Below, piece by piece: positions 59,639 to 64,000 of a DNA stretch of 64,000 bases; positions within the stretch are counted from its first letter, which is position 1, and each line of letters opens with the position of its first letter. The DNA comes from Pedobacter kyungheensis (GTDB lineage: Bacteria; Bacteroidota; Bacteroidia; Sphingobacteriales; Sphingobacteriaceae). The notes beneath the pieces were generated by a model, which searched no databases, was not told the DNA's origin, and worked only from the letters and a program-made list of their open reading frames with translations. Location of the stretch: assembly GCF_000812965.1 (NCBI RefSeq), contig NZ_JSYN01000009.1, forward strand, positions 61,233-125,232, given 5' to 3'. The translations under genes and the position numbers were made by a program.

Positions 59639-62443
59639 ATGAAAAAACTCTTTCTTCTAGACGGTATGGCGCTTATGTACAGGGCGCATTTTGCATTAAG
59701 TAAAAACCCGCGTTTTACTTCAACAGGAATCAATACCTCGGCGGTAATGGGCTTTACCAATACCCTGCTCGATGTTTTAAAGAAAGAGAAGCCCACACAT
59801 ATTGCGGTGGTTTTTGATACAGAAGCCCCTACTGAAAGGCATACTACATTCGAAGCATATAAAGCACAGCGACAAGCTATGCCCGAAGATTTGTCGGCTG
59901 CAATGCCTTATGTAATTAAATTAATTACAGGTTTCAACATTCCCGTTATTACCTCTGATGGTTATGAGGCCGACGATATTATTGGTACCCTGGCCAAAAA
60001 AGCCGAGCAAAAAGGTTATCAGGTGTATTGTATGACTCCCGATAAGGATTTCGGACAGCTGGTGTCAGAAAATATTTTCATTTACAAGCCCGCACGTATG
60101 GGCAACGATATGGAGATATTGGGTGTAAAAGAAATATTGGCCAAGTGGGAAATTGAACGGGTAGATCAGGTTATTGATATTTTAGGCCTGTGGGGAGATG
60201 CCGTAGATAATATTCCTGGCATTCCGGGTATTGGCGAAAAAACAGCCAAGCTTTTAATTAAGCAATACGGTACCATGGAAAATATCATTGCCAACTCGCA
60301 TGAGTTAAAAGGCAAACAACGTGAAAATGTAGAGAATTTCGCTGAACAGGGGCTGATCTCTAAAAAACTGGCAACCATTTTATTGGATGTTCCGGTTGAG
60401 CTGGATGAAGCCGGTTTAGAACTTTGCGATCCGAGTCGTGATTTACTGGAACCTTTGTTTACCGAATTAGAATTCAGAACGCTGGGCCGCAGGGTTTTTG
60501 GCGACGAATTTTCGGTTACCACAGCTAAGTTTCAGGAAGGTACGCAAACTGATTTGTTTGGCAACCAGCCAGGCGAGGTCATTCAATATACCAATACCCT
60601 CGAAGAAGAACCGGCAGAAAAATTGCCAGCCAAAACCATCGAAAATACAGAACACGATTATCAATTGGTTGATACCGCTGAACAACGTGCTGAATTAATT
60701 AAGCTGTTACTGGCTGAAAAACGGATTTCGTTCGATACCGAAACAACAGGTACCGATGCCAATATGGTAGATCTGGTAGGCTTGTCATTCTCAGTAAAGC
60801 CGGGTACAGGTTATTATATCCCGGTGCCTGCGGCGCGCGAAGAAGCTCAGGCCATTGTAGATGAATTTAGGGTGGTACTGGAAGATGAAAACATCGAAAA
60901 GATTGGCCAAAACACCAAATACGATATTTTAGTGCTAAAATGGTATGGAGTAGAAGTAAAAGGAAAACTTTTTGATACCATGCTGGCACACTATTTAATT
61001 GATCCGGATACCCGCCATGGAATGGATGTATTATCTGAAAATTACCTCGGTTACTCACCTATCTCGATTACGAAACTGATTGGGCCAAAAGGAAAAGGGC
61101 AGTTGAACATGCGCGATGTGCCCGTAATTGATGTAGTTGATTATGCTGCAGAAGATGCTGATGTTACTTTGCAGCTGGCCCAGGTGTTCGAACCTAAATT
61201 AACTGAACTAAATGCCGCTAAACTCGCGGCAGAAATTGAAAATCCTTTGGTTTATGTGCTGGCCGATATCGAAAAAGAAGGGGTACGCATTGATATTGAG
61301 ACCTTAAAATCCTATTCAGCCGAGCTGGAAAAAGATATCATCAAATTTGAGCAGAATGTTTACGATAAAGCAGGGATTAAATTTAACCTGGCTTCGCCAA
61401 AACAACTGGGCGAGGTTTTATTTGATAAACTTCAGCTCGATCCGAAAGCGAAGAAAACCAAAACCGGCCAATATCAAACCGGAGAAGATGTTTTAACTGC
61501 TTTAGCCAGCAAAAGTGATATTGTGCAGGATATCCTGGATTTCCGCCAGCTGCAGAAGCTTAAATCAACTTATGTAGATGCCTTGCCGCTTATGGTTAAC
61601 CCTAAAACCGGAAGGGTGCACACCTCTTACAACCAGGCTGTAGCCGCAACCGGTCGTTTAAGTTCTAACAACCCGAACCTGCAAAATATTCCAATCCGTA
61701 CTGAGCGTGGCCGCGAAGTACGTAAGGCTTTTATCGCACGCGATGAAAACCACATTTTGTTATCGGCCGATTATTCGCAGATCGAATTGCGTATCATTGC
61801 CGAAATCAGTAAAGAGCAAAATATGCTCGATGCATTTAACAAAGGCATCGATATCCATACCGCAACGGCTGCCAAAGTATATGGCGTAAGCATTGAGGAA
61901 GTAGATGGAACGCAGCGCAGAAACGCCAAGGCAGTAAACTTTGGTATCATTTACGGGCAGTCGGCTTTTGGTTTATCGCAAAACCTGGGCATTCCGCGTA
62001 AAGAGGCTGCAGAAATTATTGAACAATATTTTACGCAATATCCGGGCATTAAACAATACATGAGCGATACTATGAACTTTGCCCGTGAGAATGGTTTTGT
62101 GGAAACGATAATGGGCAGAAGGCGCTATTTAAGAGACATTAATTCGGCCAACCAAACCGTAAGAGGCTTTGCAGAACGAAATGCCATTAACGCGCCTATA
62201 CAGGGCTCAGCTGCCGATATGATCAAAATTGCCATGATCAATATCCATAAAGAGATGAAAGCACAAAATTTAAAATCGACCATGACCATGCAGGTGCATG
62301 ATGAGTTGGTTTTTGATGTGCTGAAAACGGAAAAAGAAGCGATGAAAGCCATTATTCAGGATAAAATGACCAATGCCATTAAGCTTACTGTACCTATTGT
62401 TGTAGAGATTGGTGAAGGCGATAACTGGCTGGCTGCGCACTAA
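59639..62443 (+). CDS. polA: DNA polymerase I
   Basis: A three-domain polymerase of 934 residues. The N-terminal 5'-nuclease (1 to about 290) starts LFLLDGMALMYRAHFAL and includes GDAVDNIPGIPGIGEKTA. The 3'-5' exonuclease domain (about 330-510) keeps its acidic residues (ISFDTETTG, AAEDADVT). The polymerase domain shows motif A (LLSADYSQIELRIIAE), motif B (RRNAKAVNFGIIYGQ) and motif C (MQVHDELVFDV). Length fits Bacteroidetes PolA. It fills gaps during repair and lagging-strand maturation. The TonB-domain gene begins one base after its stop codon. Confidence 0.97.
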   Translation: MKKLFLLDGMALMYRAHFALSKNPRFTSTGINTSAVMGFTNTLLDVLKKEKPTHIAVVFDTEAPTERHTTFEAYKAQRQAMPEDLSAAMPYVIKLITGFNIPVITSDGYEADDIIGTLAKKAEQKGYQVYCMTPDKDFGQLVSENIFIYKPARMGNDMEILGVKEILAKWEIERVDQVIDILGLWGDAVDNIPGIPGIGEKTAKLLIKQYGTMENIIANSHELKGKQRENVENFAEQGLISKKLATILLDVPVELDEAGLELCDPSRDLLEPLFTELEFRTLGRRVFGDEFSVTTAKFQEGTQTDLFGNQPGEVIQYTNTLEEEPAEKLPAKTIENTEHDYQLVDTAEQRAELIKLLLAEKRISFDTETTGTDANMVDLVGLSFSVKPGTGYYIPVPAAREEAQAIVDEFRVVLEDENIEKIGQNTKYDILVLKWYGVEVKGKLFDTMLAHYLIDPDTRHGMDVLSENYLGYSPISITKLIGPKGKGQLNMRDVPVIDVVDYAAEDADVTLQLAQVFEPKLTELNAAKLAAEIENPLVYVLADIEKEGVRIDIETLKSYSAELEKDIIKFEQNVYDKAGIKFNLASPKQLGEVLFDKLQLDPKAKKTKTGQYQTGEDVLTALASKSDIVQDILDFRQLQKLKSTYVDALPLMVNPKTGRVHTSYNQAVAATGRLSSNNPNLQNIPIRTERGREVRKAFIARDENHILLSADYSQIELRIIAEISKEQNMLDAFNKGIDIHTATAAKVYGVSIEEVDGTQRRNAKAVNFGIIYGQSAFGLSQNLGIPRKEAAEIIEQYFTQYPGIKQYMSDTMNFARENGFVETIMGRRRYLRDINSANQTVRGFAERNAINAPIQGSAADMIKIAMINIHKEMKAQNLKSTMTMQVHDELVFDVLKTEKEAMKAIIQDKMTNAIKLTVPIVVEIGEGDNWLAAH

Positions 62444-62444
62444 G

Positions 62445-63317
62445 ATGAAAGCACTGCTGTTGATATGGTTTAGCCTGTTTACTATTTCGGCATACGCACA
62501 AAAGAGCGATACCTTAATTACCTATAGTTTTGGCGATAATGGCACCATGGCGGTAAGGCGGGCTACCGAAACGTATAAGTTGTACAAAACCGACAGCACC
62601 TGGGTTAGGACTACTTTTAATGCAAATAAAGTAGCTGTTAAAACAGAGACTTTCTCAGATAAACAGTTGAATAATTTAAATGGCGAATACTTCGAATATG
62701 AGCAAGGGCAGGTTGCGCTAAAAGGGTTTTATCTGGATAATCAAAAAAATGGTCAATGGACCAAACTGGATGGCGATGGAAAACCTGAAGAAGTTAAAAC
62801 ATACCAAAAAGATAAGCTGAATGGTGCGTATACCACTTATTGGAAAGATGGAATTCCTAAAATAAGTGGTAATTATGTGGATGGAAAGAAAGTAGGTGAG
62901 TGGAAGATTATGTATGAAAACGGAAATCTTGCACTAAAAGAAAGCTACAATGAAAAAAGCAAATTAACCGATAGTGCCTATTTCGATAGGAATGGTAAGG
63001 CAGTAAAAAAAGCTGATGTGACCACCGAACCCACGTTTCCGGGAGGTATGAAGCAGTTCTATGTTTACCTGAGCAGAAATGTACGGTATCCGGCAGAGGC
63101 GCACCGCTACAAAATTCAGGGGAAGGTATATTTGTCTTTTATGATTAGCCCAACTGGGAAAGTAGAGCACGTTAAGGTGATTTCTTCTCCGGATGCCAGT
63201 TTGAGCCAAGTAGCCATTAAAGTAACGGAGCAAAGCCCCGATTGGATTCCGGCTACGCTCTTTGGTAAGCCAATCAGTGTGGGTTACAGCATCGATATCA
63301 ATTTCACATTAAGGTAG
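62445..63317 (+). CDS. TonB-domain protein with MORN-like repeats
   Basis: A protein of 290 residues from the ATG at 62445; the frame extends into polA, but that start would lose the signal peptide (MKALLLIWFSLFTISAYAQ). The middle part has MORN_2-type repeats (NLNGEYFEYEQGQVALKGFYLDNQKNGQW, KLNGAYTTYWKDGIPKISGNYVDGKKVGEW). The C-terminal 85 residues are a TonB C-terminal domain (RYPAEAHRYKIQGKVYLSFMISPTGKVEHVKVISS). It may span the periplasm, but there is no long Pro-rich linker. The gene is one base after polA. Confidence 0.85.
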   Translation: MKALLLIWFSLFTISAYAQKSDTLITYSFGDNGTMAVRRATETYKLYKTDSTWVRTTFNANKVAVKTETFSDKQLNNLNGEYFEYEQGQVALKGFYLDNQKNGQWTKLDGDGKPEEVKTYQKDKLNGAYTTYWKDGIPKISGNYVDGKKVGEWKIMYENGNLALKESYNEKSKLTDSAYFDRNGKAVKKADVTTEPTFPGGMKQFYVYLSRNVRYPAEAHRYKIQGKVYLSFMISPTGKVEHVKVISSPDASLSQVAIKVTEQSPDWIPATLFGKPISVGYSIDINFTLR

Positions 63318-63480
63318 TCTGTTTCGAAAAATAAAAATATTCGTTATCTTCATTAAATCTTCATTCCGAATAATGAACTTTATATCAACAAAATAAACGA
63401 GTAAAACAAAAATCAAAAGGGACGAAACCTCGGAGTAAAACGAAGATGATTCTAACCATTAAAAAACAAAATCAAAGATT
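63318..63480. other. Leader region of the Lys/Thr-rich protein gene
   Basis: 163 bases, A-rich, with no ORF of note. No exact TAnnTTTG box or obvious hairpin was found. Confidence 0.3.
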
Positions 63481-63825
63481 ATGAAAAAGTTATTGAGTTT
63501 AATCGCAATCGCAGCATTTGGTTTAACAACAGCATTTGCTCAAACCCCGGCTACTACTACAGCACCAGCTAAAGCTAAAACTGTAGTTAAAAAAGAAGTT
63601 AAAACTACCACTGCTCCTGTTAAAGCAGGTGTTAAGCAAGAGGCGAAAAAAGTAGAAACTAAAACCACTACTACAGCTGCTAAAGTAAAAGCAGATGGTA
63701 CGCCAGATATGCGTTTTAAAGAAAACAAAGCAAAGGCAGTAACTAAAGTTGCTGGTCCTACTAAAAAAGACGGTACAGCTGATATGCGCTATAAAGCAAA
63801 CAAAGAAGCTGCTAAAAAGAACTAG
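63481..63825 (+). CDS. Secreted Lys/Thr/Ala-rich protein with DGTxDMR repeats
   Basis: A protein of 114 residues with signal peptide (MKKLLSLIAIAAFGLTTAFA). The mature part is very basic and of low complexity, rich in Lys, Thr and Ala, so it is probably unstructured and could bind nucleic acid or acidic polymers. Near the C-terminus a unit occurs twice 25 residues apart: DGTPDMRFKENK (72-83) and DGTADMRYKANK (97-108). The family is not recognised. A strong terminator follows 20 bases after its stop. Coding status is likely because of the signal peptide and terminator. Confidence 0.75.
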   Translation: MKKLLSLIAIAAFGLTTAFAQTPATTTAPAKAKTVVKKEVKTTTAPVKAGVKQEAKKVETKTTTTAAKVKADGTPDMRFKENKAKAVTKVAGPTKKDGTADMRYKANKEAAKKN

Positions 63826-63844
63826 GTTTAGGTTTTATAATTTG

Positions 63845-63877
63845 AAAGGGTCTCCGGTGAAAAATCGGAGGCCCTTT
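63845..63877 (+). terminator. Terminator of the Lys/Thr-rich protein gene
   Basis: AAAGGGTCTCCG (63845-63856) pairs with CGGAGGCCCTTT (63866-63877), with one U-G pair, followed by TTTT. Confidence 0.85.
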
Positions 63878-63897
63878 TTTGTTTTGTACCGTAAGTT

Positions 63898-63999
63898 CGT
63901 CATTGCGAGGAGGAACGACGAAGCAATCTCTTTAGCGTACGTTAACAGTCATCGTTGTAAGATTGGTTCGTCGGCTGAAAAAGCCTTCTCGCAATGACG
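63898..63999. repeat. 102-bp palindromic element, copy 2 (inverted relative to copy 1)
   Basis: Outer arms CGTCATTGCGAG (63898-63909) and CTCGCAATGACG (63988-63999) are exact complements. Inner arms near 63916-63929 and 63960-63973 pair with one mismatch. The right arm (GGCTGAAAAAGCC and following) is the reverse complement of the left arm of 37777-37878, so the element is inserted in opposite orientation. Confidence 0.85.
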
Positions 64000-64000
64000 A

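Noticed and set aside
63749..63997. Plus-strand frame of 82 codons at the window end
   Set aside because: It runs through the 3' end of the Lys/Thr-rich gene, a terminator and the 102-bp repeat in another frame.
1..64000. CRISPR array, prophage, toxin-antitoxin or defence island
   Set aside because: No regularly spaced direct repeats, phage structural genes or known defence genes were recognised; the repeats are palindromic and dispersed.
1..64000. tRNA or rRNA genes
   Set aside because: No stretch with the tRNA arms or conserved rRNA segments was recognised by eye; a covariance search would be decisive.

Overview
The window reads as chromosome of a pectin- and xylose-using member of the Bacteroidetes, most likely a Pedobacter-like Sphingobacteriaceae. 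The signs are GldD, a GLPGLI protein paired with a large outer-membrane beta-barrel protein, a GIN-domain protein, many small secreted proteins and lipoproteins, TAnnTTTG-type -7 promoter boxes, almost no Shine-Dalgarno sites, and several families of palindromic intergenic repeats. No rRNA, tRNA, CRISPR array, prophage or classical insertion sequence was recognised. The species call is inference from gene content.

Layout. 1-6.1 kb: a truncated M61 peptidase, a DUF4407 membrane protein, a rhodanese, a dipeptide epimerase and a lipoprotein. 6.3-24.7 kb: a pectin locus. Minus-strand units carry pectin methylesterase, GH28 plus GH105, and PL10 pectate lyase followed by uxaB-uxaA-uxaC-kdgK-kdgA-exuT, then a GapN-like dehydrogenase. 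Divergently, a GH43 and a rhamnogalacturonan acetylesterase are on the plus strand. Together they take extracellular pectin to galacturonate and then through tagaturonate, altronate, KDG and KDPG to pyruvate and glyceraldehyde-3-phosphate. No SusC/SusD pair and no regulator of the locus lies in the window.

24.7-38.4 kb: an AhpD-like protein with a Crp-type regulator, the GLPGLI/outer-membrane pair behind a perfect 20-bp palindrome, a GIN-domain protein, a REP-associated tyrosine transposase bracketed by two copies of one palindrome, an ALDH7, a TlpA-like protein between two perfect 27-bp direct repeats, TraB-like and M1 peptidases, and an NTF2-like protein. 38.6-44.7 kb: a TPR protein, a ComA-like phosphosulfolactate synthase, aroE, gldD, a metallo-beta-lactamase-fold hydrolase, a LolE-type permease and a lipoprotein. 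45.1-49.8 kb: xylB-xylA-symporter behind a LacI-type operator. 50-64 kb: housekeeping and stress genes (csaA, tadA, sod, oxyR, GH130, fcl, trmB, an alkyltransferase-like protein, tag, polA, a TonB-domain protein and a Lys/Thr-rich secreted protein).

The most unusual structures are the RAYT with its flanking palindromes, two oppositely oriented copies of a 102-bp palindromic element, a dispersed hairpin family built on GTG-YCTR-CAC, the repeat-flanked TlpA gene, and the candidate operators.
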